Shown here in pieces: positions 19,203 to 27,582 of a stretch of DNA of 64,000 bases. Numbering within the stretch: the first letter of the stretch is position 1; each line of letters opens with the position of its first letter. The stretch is from Phytophthora colocasiae (taxonomy: Eukaryota > Oomycota > Peronosporomycetes > Peronosporales > Peronosporaceae): contig JAGKQI010000101.1 in the NCBI GenBank assembly GCA_018806915.1, positions 186,001 through 250,000 on the forward strand. Direction: 5' to 3'. Made by a program: the position numbers and the translations under genes. A model generated the notes under the pieces. It saw nothing but the letters and a program-made list of their open reading frames with translations. It was not told the origin of the DNA and did not search any database.

Positions 19203-19845
19203 TTAGTACGTTTTGCTACAAACACCCGAAGGTTAATCAAACTGGATGCAGACAAGGAATGAACTACGTGAACCCCTGAGCCCCTGACCATTGTCGGGGA
19301 AAGTCTCCACCTTTATGGAATCTCGTTGTTGAGGTGGGAATTTAGAGTCATTGACGGAGAGTTCATGCAGAATGTCGTCGTGGGAAGTATTAGTGGAATG
19401 TCAATTTAGATGCAGATACAATGTTGCTCGTTGTTCAGACCTGAAGACTGCTTGACTACTCCAAATATTACCGCAGCGAGCGTGACTCCGAATCTTAAAA
19501 CATACTTTAAGTAACATTAAGCGTTGTGCTAGCATTACGCGATGCGAATTTCCGATGTCGTCTTGGGTGACGAAACTTACCAAATCACTAATGGACCCAT
19601 TGCACTTGATCGGATGGAAGTACTTTTCCTGACGATTCTATCGTTGAAAAAGCTTAGTCATACAACAAAGTCATACAACAACTCTGTCAAAAGGTGCCAA
19701 TATCGGTTACCGACGACCTGGCGATCTTTTCTTCTCTGGAATTTGTAACCCACATAGGCTCAACGCCACGTGATACGTGATATCCTTCATTTCAGAATCT
19801 GCTCACTGCTGACACGTCGCCACTACCGGTAGATATACAGTGAAA
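19203..19845. other. Intergenic region upstream of bZIP4
   Basis: No gene seen. AT-rich in the middle. The only marked element is the G-box sequence at 19759-19776. Confidence 0.5.
19759..19776 (+). promoter_or_regulatory. Second copy of the 18-bp G-box promoter sequence
   Basis: Exact copy of CTCAACGCCACGTGATAC found upstream of bZIP2. It is followed by CGTGATATCC, giving an overlapping second ACGTG. Confidence 0.55.
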
Positions 19846-20871
19846 ATGGACAATAAGTACCCACTGGCTCCTCCTCCACTCGGCGACAGTCTCGTGGGCC
19901 AAGTCCGTCCTCGTGCTCGAACAGGACGTCACGACGCCCAAGTAGCAGCGCCCGTTCGTGTCGCTCCATCCCGGAAGAATCCTCTTAGGCCTCATTACGA
20001 CAGAATTAAAGCTGAAGGCGACGTCTCGTCCTACTTAACTTGCGACTCAGTGTCTACAACGAAATTACGAACGGAAGAAAGACGTCCAAGTCTTCAGGGG
20101 AAGCACAAGCTCAAACCTGTTGACATCAGTCTACGCCGACGTGAACAGTGTCGAGCTAATCAGGCACGATACCGATCCAGACAGAGAAACGCCCAAGATG
20201 AGCTGGAGAAAACGGTTGACCAATTACACGCAGAAGTCGACACGTTGAAGCGCCGATGCAGAGACTTGACCTTTCAAGAGAGAAGCAGTCACAGTCCGTG
20301 GGTCATCGTGGCGGAGGTCCTTCAGCTGCTTGAAAGCAGCTTTCGCTCACCATGGCAGTCGTCTCCTGACGTAGAAATGGATCGAAAAACTCGACAGACG
20401 TTGGTTACTTTGGAGAAGTCGTTCGCACATGACGCGGCGATGGGTGGGCTCTGCGGTATCGATGCGCTGATGGAGCAGCTTCAGTTATACTCGCAGAGTT
20501 TTGGAGACACCCGGCTAAATCTTCGTAGAATTGAGTCGGTAGCACCTGGTGTGATGACTGCTAGGGCAACGCTCAGTGTGACCGTGACAGAGGCCACTTT
20601 GAAACAGATTTTCCCCCATTTGGATGGCGCAAAAGCTTCTAAACCTCTTCGGCAAAAGCTTCTCGGTCAACGACTTGTGTTGAAAGGCTCGATGACTTTC
20701 CTTTTCGATGAAGACAGCGAGCGTGTTGTGCGTTTGGAAACTAAGATCGATCTGGCGACTCCTTTGCTTGAGATATTGGGGAATTTGAGAGATGTGGAGG
20801 TCGTTTTACACCACGCTAGAATTTCACCAGAATGCTGCATCGTTGGGGCAAACGTTCACAACTGCCTGTAG
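19846..20871 (+). CDS. bZIP transcription factor with Cys in the basic region (paralogue 4)
   Basis: A 341-aa protein from ATG 19846 (a GTG lies two codons upstream). The N-terminal motif LGDSLVGQVRPRARTGR resembles paralogue 2. The basic region RREQCRANQARYRSRQRN has Cys102. A leucine zipper follows. The C-terminal domain contains SPWVIVAEVLQLLE, FAHDAAMG, and the ending VVRLETKIDLATPLLEILG. It is closest in sequence to paralogue 2, which fits the shared promoter element. Confidence 0.92.
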   Translation: MDNKYPLAPPPLGDSLVGQVRPRARTGRHDAQVAAPVRVAPSRKNPLRPHYDRIKAEGDVSSYLTCDSVSTTKLRTEERRPSLQGKHKLKPVDISLRRREQCRANQARYRSRQRNAQDELEKTVDQLHAEVDTLKRRCRDLTFQERSSHSPWVIVAEVLQLLESSFRSPWQSSPDVEMDRKTRQTLVTLEKSFAHDAAMGGLCGIDALMEQLQLYSQSFGDTRLNLRRIESVAPGVMTARATLSVTVTEATLKQIFPHLDGAKASKPLRQKLLGQRLVLKGSMTFLFDEDSERVVRLETKIDLATPLLEILGNLRDVEVVLHHARISPECCIVGANVHNCL

Positions 20872-20953
20872 TTTAACCCACTGGTCGAGTTATCAAAACC
20901 CATCAATCTACTGGACGCATTGTCTTCTGCCCATTTCGAAATTGTCGCTTTCC

Positions 20954-21931
20954 ATGACAAATATGCTCAGGAACACACCTCACTTCGGAGACAACCCTAT
21001 CGGCATTGTTATACCGCGTATCCCTGTTCGTCATCAACCGATCTGCATCGATGCTTCGAGTTTCCTTCGTCCCGTTCCTCCAGGAATTCAGTACCAAGGA
21101 CCAGATGCAGCTCCTTCTTTTCTGGTTGGCACGAGAAAGCCCGCACAATATACCAAAAAGAAGCGCCAAGACACCGATTACTCTAGAAGCCGAGAGCACA
21201 TCCGCGCCAAGCAAGCGCTCTACCGCCAAAAACAGCGAGAGTATCCGACGCATCTGGAGATGGAAGTGGAGCGATTGCACCAGGAGATTAGAGACCTAAA
21301 GCGTAAATACCGGGTTCTATCATCCCGTCAGCGCAGTAACCAGAGTCCGTGGTCCATTGTGGCTCAAGTCTTCCACTTGATTGAAATCAGTTTTCGATCA
21401 CCTTGGCGAACTGTAAACGCTAGAGAGATGAAGGCTCACAAGGAGACACGACAAGTCTTAGCCGTTTTGGAGGAGTCTTTCGGTCACGACGCTGCAATGG
21501 GAAATCTGTGTGGCGTGCCTTCACTCATTGAGCAGCTCCGGCGCTTTTCGCAGTACTTTACTGACCCGTATCTCCACTTGATGCGGATTGAGTCGGTCGT
21601 CTCAGCCTCAGGTGTGCTGACTGCTCAAGCGAAGCTCAATGTGACGGTATCTGAGCTCTCACTGAAGCACATCTTCGTGGACGACAGATACGAATGGCGT
21701 GAGATCTTGTGCAAACACCTTCTGGGTCAACGTCTTGAGTTTAACTGCACGATGACTTTTCTCTTTGATGAGGAGAGCCGCCGCGTTGTTCGTCTGGAAA
21801 ACAACATTGATTTGGTGTCGGGGTTACTGCAAGGACTCCGCAACCTCCAACATGTGTCCACTGTGCTGGAGAGCGCACGCATCACATCAGAGTGTATCGT
21901 CGGTGTCGACTTGACTGGACAAGAAGCTTAG
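20954..21931 (+). CDS. Divergent bZIP-like protein (paralogue 5) with Ile in the Asn/Cys position
   Basis: A 325-aa protein from ATG 20954. An in-frame ATG at 20792 would overlap bZIP4 by 80 bp and add a segment without similarity to paralogues, so I reject it. The basic region reads SREHIRAKQALYRQKQRE: the invariant Asn/Cys is Ile83, and a usually basic Arg is Leu. Pro98 sits between the basic region and the zipper, where a continuous helix is normally needed. The zipper heptads L101, L108, L115 and L122 and the C-terminal domain are intact. It may dimerise while binding DNA weakly or with altered specificity, perhaps acting as a regulatory partner of the other four (inference). It follows bZIP4 by 82 bp on the same strand. 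Confidence 0.88.
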   Translation: MTNMLRNTPHFGDNPIGIVIPRIPVRHQPICIDASSFLRPVPPGIQYQGPDAAPSFLVGTRKPAQYTKKKRQDTDYSRSREHIRAKQALYRQKQREYPTHLEMEVERLHQEIRDLKRKYRVLSSRQRSNQSPWSIVAQVFHLIEISFRSPWRTVNAREMKAHKETRQVLAVLEESFGHDAAMGNLCGVPSLIEQLRRFSQYFTDPYLHLMRIESVVSASGVLTAQAKLNVTVSELSLKHIFVDDRYEWREILCKHLLGQRLEFNCTMTFLFDEESRRVVRLENNIDLVSGLLQGLRNLQHVSTVLESARITSECIVGVDLTGQEA

Positions 21932-22099
21932 CAAGTTTTTTTCGCTTCCAGATTCTCGTTTATATTTCTTCATTCTTACATTCGTATTCTTGTGCTGGAC
22001 CAGTCCAACCGATTGTCATCGAGCCCTTCGATACATATATGTAGAGTCCAGGTTGCGTGTTTGCTCTGTGTCGCTATCCGGTATCGAGCCATAGCGCGA

Positions 22100-22111
22100 T
22101 TTGGCCGACAT
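22100..22111 (+). repeat. Left 12-bp inverted terminal-like repeat of the Crypton-like module
   Basis: TTTGGCCGACAT, the exact inverse of 27571-27582. Two further GCCGAC words follow within 20 bp. Confidence 0.5.
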
Positions 22112-22293
22112 AGCCGACAGTGGCCGACATACTTTTGATTGGCTAAAACTTTTAAGCAGCAAAGTCACGCAATAACGAGGTTTTTTCTTTTTATGAGGTT
22201 ATTTTTTTGACTGGACACACAGCTCTGTTGCTTGCCATTCGGCATTTTGCATCTGCACGACACAAGTCTCCGCATCCCTGCCCACATACTCAC

Positions 22294-22363
22294 ACCCACG
22301 AAGCTCTGATGGTTGAGCCCTGCTGAAAGGCAGGTGGAGTTGGTTCGAATCCAACCGTGGGTA
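22294..22363 (+). tRNA. tRNA-like sequence, probably a pseudogene or SINE-type head
   Basis: The 70 nt fold as a cloverleaf: acceptor ACCCACG/CGTGGGT, D stem GCTC/GAGC, anticodon stem CCTGC/GCAGG, and T arm GTTGG-TTCGAAT-CCAAC with a perfect B box. The anticodon loop would contain GAA (Phe) but is only 6 nt, position 8 is not U, and there is no base between the D and anticodon stems. These defects argue for a decayed tRNA or tRNA-derived retroposon. It lies in the 3' part of the Crypton-like module. Confidence 0.4.
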
Positions 22364-22527
22364 TTCTAGTGCTAACCTTTTACTGTCTCTGAGGTATCTG
22401 AGAGCTCAGCTAAGCTTGCTGTAGTGCTGTGGATTTCCACATGCCGTTAAGTTCGCTGTACGAGTGATCAGATGCTAAAGTGACAATAAAAATAATAATT
22501 TCGCCATCAATATCGTGTATTTTCGAG

Positions 22528-23037
22528 TTAAGCATCGCTAGAGTCGTTAAGCGAGTTGTCTTCAACAGCTTCGTCTTCAATGAAGGTTTTGCGTACCAGT
22601 GCACGACGCTCGCGGTTGAACAAGGCAACCAGGTCCTTGGTGATGTTATTGGCAGGCTCCAGCGTCGGCTCCCAGTCCACCAAGTAGTAGGTCTTGTGGT
22701 TGACTACAACACGCTGAAGAAGACGCCGCACGCCGTACACCCCGTGAACCTGAGCTTTCGCGCCTTCTGTTGGACCAATGAGCCACTCCGCGATGTCATC
22801 AAGCTCGACTAGGCCACGCTTCTTCTTGTTCTTCTTGTTCTCGCACTTGTCCTTCAAACTTGCAAAAATTACGTCCAGGGCTTCCGCAATTTTTTCGCTT
22901 GTGTTAACCTTCTGCATTAGCGTGTTTCGAAGCATTCGTATAGATATATCCATGATACGAACGCTAGCTGCTTTTGCACGCTCAATGCAGAGTTTCTTGA
23001 AGTTCTGGTAGGAAATGACTGAAGTGATCGTCGGCAT
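22528..23037 (-). CDS. Small chromodomain-like protein
   Basis: A 169-aa protein with an ATG start. Residues 1-65 are helical, 66-75 form a Lys/Asn-rich basic patch like a nuclear signal, and residues 101-141 resemble a compact chromodomain: YGVRRLLQRV, then YYLVDWEPTLEP and a final helix LVALFNRE. Chromodomains bind methylated histone tails and in transposable elements can steer integration to heterochromatin. The usual TWEP is TLEP here, so one aromatic cage position may be lost. The gene is the last of three on the same strand, and its upstream region is an array of 19-bp repeats, which suggests control by the neighbouring HTH protein (inference). Confidence 0.7.
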   Translation of the reverse strand: MPTITSVISYQNFKKLCIERAKAASVRIMDISIRMLRNTLMQKVNTSEKIAEALDVIFASLKDKCENKKNKKKRGLVELDDIAEWLIGPTEGAKAQVHGVYGVRRLLQRVVVNHKTYYLVDWEPTLEPANNITKDLVALFNRERRALVRKTFIEDEAVEDNSLNDSSDA

Positions 23038-23105
23038 TATTCACTTGATGGCTTTATGATGAATGGCGAAGTGGTGCCCACGAATCGATTTCTTCGTAGT
23101 TGTGT

Positions 23106-23390
23106 GTTACCAAATAAATGGACGTACACAAAATAAATGGCCACGAGCAAATAAAACAATATCTACCGAATATGTGGTCCGTTACCGAATAAGTGGTCCG
23201 TTACCGAATAAGTGGTCCGTTACCGAATAAGTGGTCCGTTACTGAATAAGTGGTCCATTACCGAATAAGTGGTCCGTTACCGAATAAGTGGCCTATTACC
23301 GAATAAGTGGTCCGTTACCGAATAAGTGGCCTATTACCGAATAAGTGGCCTATTACAGAATTAGTGGTCCATTACCGAACAAGTGGCCTG
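23106..23390 (+). repeat. Array of 19-bp repeats, unit TTACCGAATAAGTGGTCCG (left array)
   Basis: Twelve contiguous units from 23163 to 23390, most identical or with one or two changes (GGTCC or GGCCT variants). Three diverged units precede them in the same 19-bp phase (23106-23162). It lies between the chromodomain gene start (23037) and the Ulp1 gene stop (23441). There are no spacers, so this is a satellite-like array and not a CRISPR array. Confidence 0.93.
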
Positions 23391-23440
23391 ATCCGCTAAA
23401 GTCATGTTTTCGATGCCATCGTTATAACGCTAGCCACTGG

Positions 23441-24913
23441 CTACTTGCTTTTATCTTGTGTTAGCTTCTTCAGCATGTAAGCTCGGAAAGTAGATGCTCT
23501 TCCGGTGTTGAACCCCGACGTCAGCATTTTGATGTCGTTATGGATAGACGTCGTCTTGGTCTTCTCAATGTGTGATGCGATCTTCTGTATGTAGTACAGC
23601 ATGTAGATACCACAATCCGAGTTGTTTTTTTGCTGAGGTTGTGTCCCACAGACGAGTGTGTCCGTGCAGATAGGAGTTACACGACCGCGCAACTCAGCCA
23701 AAAATTCTTTCGCTGTGGTAAACACATACTTGGAGTCGTGCACGTTAAGGCAAGAATCGATGTGATACATGCGTGGTGCAGTCTTCATAGGACCTTCAAC
23801 GACCAATAGACTCCAATGATCTAGACCCCAAATCGGAAGAAGCATGGTGGAGTACGCACTCCATTTCACCTTGTCGACGAGCTTTTTTACACCTGAAAAG
23901 TGGCGTTTGCCACGACTTTTCATTTGCTCGATCTGCCGGAAGAGCGACGTACCAAAAAGTTTTACGGGCCCTTCCCTGTGATTGAGGCACTTATAAATGG
24001 CGTTGTCAATGATCACATCCGCCCCAGTGCCGTAGGGGTCCAGGGTCTTTAGATCATCATTAAAAATCTCGATAACGCGCTTGCTTGACCACAGTGACGT
24101 TTCATCATTTCGAAATGAGAATGAGAACGCCGATTGACTGCGTTTAATAAGAAGTGCTCTTTGACGACTGGACATTTTGGGCTTTGGCAAGATGATTGCC
24201 TTCGGTTTCTGGGTCAGGAGCTCAACTTCATCATCAACATCATCGACCGATCCTTCTAAAACCGGGCCGTCAACATCCGACTCCTCGGGATCAGGGTCAT
24301 CTTCGTAGTCATCATCTTCCTCCTCCTCCTCCTCCTCCTCCTCTTCATCTTCATCTTCCCCTTCCTCCTCTCCTCCCTCCCCTTTTACCTCTTCTTCTTC
24401 TTCCTTTTCTTCTTCGTTTACAGCAGCTTGATGTCGGCTGCTGCAGATTGTACCATTCTGGTCTTGTAGTACGTTCTCAGTCCCGAGAGAGTAATTCGCC
24501 TTAGCCCGTTTGACGAATCTTGACACGTACACCGCTCTGGTACCTTCCTCCATCAACAGGAACTCAGGAATCCTGTTGCAGTACGAAAACACATCCCGGT
24601 AGGTTACTTGCCCGTCTTCCCGCATGCATGTGGCGTAGTACTCTTCAACACTAGGCTCAAACGCTGGAGGCTTCCGCTTCCTCCCCCCTCCCTTTTTCCT
24701 CTTTCTCTTCTTGTCGCTCTCAGATAGAGACGCTTTTGCAAGTTCTGGATCAGGATACTTCTTCGTCCACCTGGATAGTGACCCTCGACTCACACCCAGC
24801 TCTCGCGCTGCACGTGTTGGTCCCCATTCCTCGTGAGCTTTCCACTCTATCAGCTTATCCAGCTTCTCTTCAACCGTCAGCGACACACTGTTGTGGGTCG
24901 CTGACCCCTCCAT
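23441..24913 (-). CDS. HTH (CENP-B/pogo-like) plus Ulp1-type SUMO protease fusion protein
   Basis: A 490-aa protein from the first ATG (24913). Residues about 10-50 form a Psq/CENP-B-type helix-turn-helix (LTVEEKLDKLIEW...AARELGVSRGSLSRW). Residues about 78-140 are a basic patch and a second HTH-like segment, as in pogo/Tigger transposase DNA-binding regions. Residues about 165-235 are an acidic Glu/Asp run. Residues about 275-480 are a C48 (Ulp1/SENP) cysteine protease with His366 (LDHWSLLVVE), Asp386 (YHIDSC), Gln428 and Cys434 (SDCGIYML) all present, so it is probably active in cleaving SUMO-like conjugates in the nucleus. No transposase catalytic domain remains. Inverted arrays of one 19-bp repeat lie on both sides, and these could be its binding sites. 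Confidence 0.88.
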   Translation of the reverse strand: MEGSATHNSVSLTVEEKLDKLIEWKAHEEWGPTRAARELGVSRGSLSRWTKKYPDPELAKASLSESDKKRKRKKGGGRKRKPPAFEPSVEEYYATCMREDGQVTYRDVFSYCNRIPEFLLMEEGTRAVYVSRFVKRAKANYSLGTENVLQDQNGTICSSRHQAAVNEEEKEEEEEVKGEGGEEEGEDEDEEEEEEEEEEDDDYEDDPDPEESDVDGPVLEGSVDDVDDEVELLTQKPKAIILPKPKMSSRQRALLIKRSQSAFSFSFRNDETSLWSSKRVIEIFNDDLKTLDPYGTGADVIIDNAIYKCLNHREGPVKLFGTSLFRQIEQMKSRGKRHFSGVKKLVDKVKWSAYSTMLLPIWGLDHWSLLVVEGPMKTAPRMYHIDSCLNVHDSKYVFTTAKEFLAELRGRVTPICTDTLVCGTQPQQKNNSDCGIYMLYYIQKIASHIEKTKTTSIHNDIKMLTSGFNTGRASTFRAYMLKKLTQDKSK

Positions 24914-24983
24914 CACGTGCCAACTAGGTGCCGTCACGCTCGCTCAGGAGAAATTTGTAGACTGGCTATCTAAGACCGGTTTT

Positions 24984-25187
24984 GCAACGGACCAATTATT
25001 TAGTTACAGGCCACTTTTTCTGTAACGAACCAGTTTTTCTGTAACGGACCAGTTTTTCAGTAACGGACCACTTATTCAGTAACAGACCAGTTATTCTGTA
25101 ACGGACCAGTTATTTTGTAACGGACCATTTATTCTGTAACAGACCACTTATTCTGTAACAGACCACTTATTCTGTAACGGGTCACTT
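24984..25187 (-). repeat. Inverted array of the same 19-bp repeat (right array)
   Basis: About eleven units of TAACGGACCACTTATTCTG. This is the reverse complement of a rotation of the left array unit, so the two arrays face each other across the Ulp1 gene. Units near the outer edges are more diverged (GACCAATTATTTAG, CCACTTTTTCTG). It occupies the promoter of the Ulp1 gene and ends 48 bp from the recombinase stop codon. Confidence 0.93.
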
Positions 25188-25234
25188 CGTTTTATTCTTG
25201 CTAATTGCATGTAATCAGCTAGCTCTCACTAATT

Positions 25235-27310
25235 TTAAAATGCAATCTTGGTGTGATCAGGAGCCGGGTCAATGATCTGAGTAGTGGCAACGCGCAACTG
25301 ATACTCCCGAATAAGTTGTTTGAACGCACCTGATCGATGAAGCTCTCGCAATTGTTTCAGTAAGCCATAGCCGAATTTGCGTTTAACACCTCGTTTCTCC
25401 ATGAAATCAAACATGTTCTCCTCGGCCTGCTTTCCAAAATGGAGTACGGCATCGGCATAGCTGCGCGAGGCTGGTATCAACTTGAACCCATCCGGAAGAA
25501 ACAGCTTCATGAACGCCACAATTTGCTTTGACTGGGACTTGTATTTTCGATCATCACACTTTACCCAAAGTCTTGGCGTCTTGGTATACCATTCAAAAAA
25601 AATTGCTGCTGCCGCCTTGGAAGAATATCTTGCTCTTTTCTTCCCTTTTTCCTTTTCAGACGTGCGTAGATCGTTAGCATGGTTCCCCCCCTCGTCTTGC
25701 TCCGTGTATTCTGCGTCGCTGGGAAGTTGAGTCTCATGTTCTGCAGCCCTTAAGCGCATTTTTTCGAGTTCTGCAATTTTTGCAGCCTGTTCGCGGTTCG
25801 CTTCGAGCAATTGAGAAATCACAATATTTTGTTGATTGATAAGTTGAATTTCCCGCGAGAAGGGCGTCTTCACACCTGTATTTGGTGTCTTGGCACTACG
25901 CGTCAGTGAGAGACTCCATGATAATACTTCTGGCATCTCGATCGACAAAGAACTCAGACAGATACGCATTTTGGTGGCGTATGGGGACATCGGATACCTG
26001 TCGATAACCGCTGGAAAATGTTGGATTAACGTCGCCGTAAGTAGATCTGCCACCTGATTATCCAAATTGTAAAACACTTCAGCAAAATACAGACTTGACG
26101 CAAATACCAGATCGCGTAACTTTCGAATCTTGCTTCTTGTCTCCACGTCAAAACCAGCGAGGGAAGGAATTGTTGGAGTGTCCGTTGACTTCCAACCACT
26201 TAAAACTTTCGATACCTTTGTATCCTCTCGAGTAGTGTTAAACACGTAAGCAAATGCCTTGTTTGTCGCTGACATATTCCAACTCCCGCGGTCAAAAATC
26301 CACTGCGCACTTAGCGTTGGGTCTCCGTTGGCATGCTGAGCACCTCCACGCCGGAAGGAATGCGACGATAAGTTTGGCGTAATATCCGCGTCGACTTGAC
26401 GAATACAGCTATCCTTAACAATCTGATTAACGTACCCCTGCATCTTCAATTGAGCTGGAGCTCCGCGTCCTGTACGTCCTGTATCTTTTCCAACTGGTTT
26501 GACATCATCCCTGTCATTACCATCACTACCGTGCTGAAGTACCTCAGCCAGGGGACTCTTGTCAGGTACCAGCTGGATGCCATCCTTTTCTACAGCTGAC
26601 AGTTGTTTTAGGTCCAACAGAGAGGACACTGGAAACTCTTGCATGGCAAGCGCCATTGCAATAGCATGGAGAGGGCACGTAACAAATGAGCTCTCATCGG
26701 GATAGAGTGATAGGCCTTGCTCTTCAGATGTCTTAGCGCGGATAAGGCGGATAAAGAGAACATTAGCTGCCGAAATTGTCAAATTACTTTTCTGAACAAA
26801 GGTAAGGTCAGACGCTCTTCCGAAAGCATACCACATGATAGCTAGTAAAGCGGCATCTTGGTAATCTTTGGCCTGGGCTGCATCAAAATAGATACCATCC
26901 ATCAAAACGTTCAAATCTTGCTTGGTACACGGGGGAGCTTTGGTCACTGTGCCGCCTTGTAGTCGCTTCAAACAATGGCGCTCAAGGATTCGACCCATTT
27001 TCAGCAGCTGATGCTCGACCAGAGGACGTTGTTGGGGAAATTCATCGAGAAACCAGTTTTTCACGTTGCGGTAATAGCTCATCACGGTATTGCGCTTTCG
27101 CGGTTCGCCGCTTTTCCCGTTCGAGAACGCGAGAAACATAGCAAAGCGATCCATCAACTTCCTGAAAGCTGCGCCGGTGTCATCATCTTGAAAAACAGAG
27201 CGCACAAAGGCCATAGTCGTTTTTTCCATTTCCAGAAACTCGTTGAAGATGTTGAGCGCAGTTGTCTGGGCACGCTTCGTGTTGTCCGGAGCGAGGTCTT
27301 GGAGACTCAT
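25235..27310 (-). CDS. Tyrosine recombinase (Crypton-type)
   Basis: A 691-aa protein with an ATG start. It catalyses site-specific DNA cutting and joining through a 3'-phosphotyrosine. An N-terminal SAM-like helical core-binding region spans about 5-125. The catalytic set is R165 (YAFGRASDL), K193 (RAKTSEEQG), H317 and R320 (SSHSFRRGG), W344 and Y355 (AFAYVFNTT), so it looks active. A linker with coiled-coil propensity (about 485-515) follows. The C-terminal region (about 560-680) is rich in aromatic and basic residues and may bind DNA; it does not match GCR1_C motifs I know. The order R..K..HxxR..W..Y and eukaryotic setting fit Cryptons, since no reverse transcriptase lies nearby as it would for DIRS elements. 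Confidence 0.88.
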   Translation of the reverse strand: MSLQDLAPDNTKRAQTTALNIFNEFLEMEKTTMAFVRSVFQDDDTGAAFRKLMDRFAMFLAFSNGKSGEPRKRNTVMSYYRNVKNWFLDEFPQQRPLVEHQLLKMGRILERHCLKRLQGGTVTKAPPCTKQDLNVLMDGIYFDAAQAKDYQDAALLAIMWYAFGRASDLTFVQKSNLTISAANVLFIRLIRAKTSEEQGLSLYPDESSFVTCPLHAIAMALAMQEFPVSSLLDLKQLSAVEKDGIQLVPDKSPLAEVLQHGSDGNDRDDVKPVGKDTGRTGRGAPAQLKMQGYVNQIVKDSCIRQVDADITPNLSSHSFRRGGAQHANGDPTLSAQWIFDRGSWNMSATNKAFAYVFNTTREDTKVSKVLSGWKSTDTPTIPSLAGFDVETRSKIRKLRDLVFASSLYFAEVFYNLDNQVADLLTATLIQHFPAVIDRYPMSPYATKMRICLSSLSIEMPEVLSWSLSLTRSAKTPNTGVKTPFSREIQLINQQNIVISQLLEANREQAAKIAELEKMRLRAAEHETQLPSDAEYTEQDEGGNHANDLRTSEKEKGKKRARYSSKAAAAIFFEWYTKTPRLWVKCDDRKYKSQSKQIVAFMKLFLPDGFKLIPASRSYADAVLHFGKQAEENMFDFMEKRGVKRKFGYGLLKQLRELHRSGAFKQLIREYQLRVATTQIIDPAPDHTKIAF

Positions 27311-27570
27311 TCTTTAAGCAAGTGTAATGTCGGCCGTTTGCTTGATATCCGTCAAATTCATGAATGCCTTGGTTTTTGTATGTGGTGATGGAATATGTGC
27401 CCCCCCTTGCCGACACTAAACGTCGGCAAAATGTCGGTACATCTATCGCCTAACCTCTATCTGCTGATTGGCTAAAAAACAATTTAAAGTTGAACGCTAT
27501 TCGCTGAAAACAGATCGAGAGTCAACGATTGGTCACTTTTGGGCATACTGAAGACAAGTCAAACGGAAGG

Positions 27571-27582
27571 ATGTCGGCCAAA
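27571..27582 (-). repeat. Right 12-bp inverted terminal-like repeat of the Crypton-like module
   Basis: ATGTCGGCCAAA, the exact inverse of 22100-22111. Just inside, TTGCCGAC/GTCGGCAA (about 27409-27431) forms a perfect 8-bp hairpin, and a further GTCGGT follows. Confidence 0.5.

Noticed and set aside
20792..20953. N-terminal extension of bZIP5 from an upstream ATG
   Set aside because: It overlaps bZIP4 coding sequence in another frame and has no counterpart in the other paralogues.
23163..23390. CRISPR-like appearance of regularly repeated 19-mers
   Set aside because: Units are contiguous with no spacers, the genome is eukaryotic, and no Cas-like gene is present.
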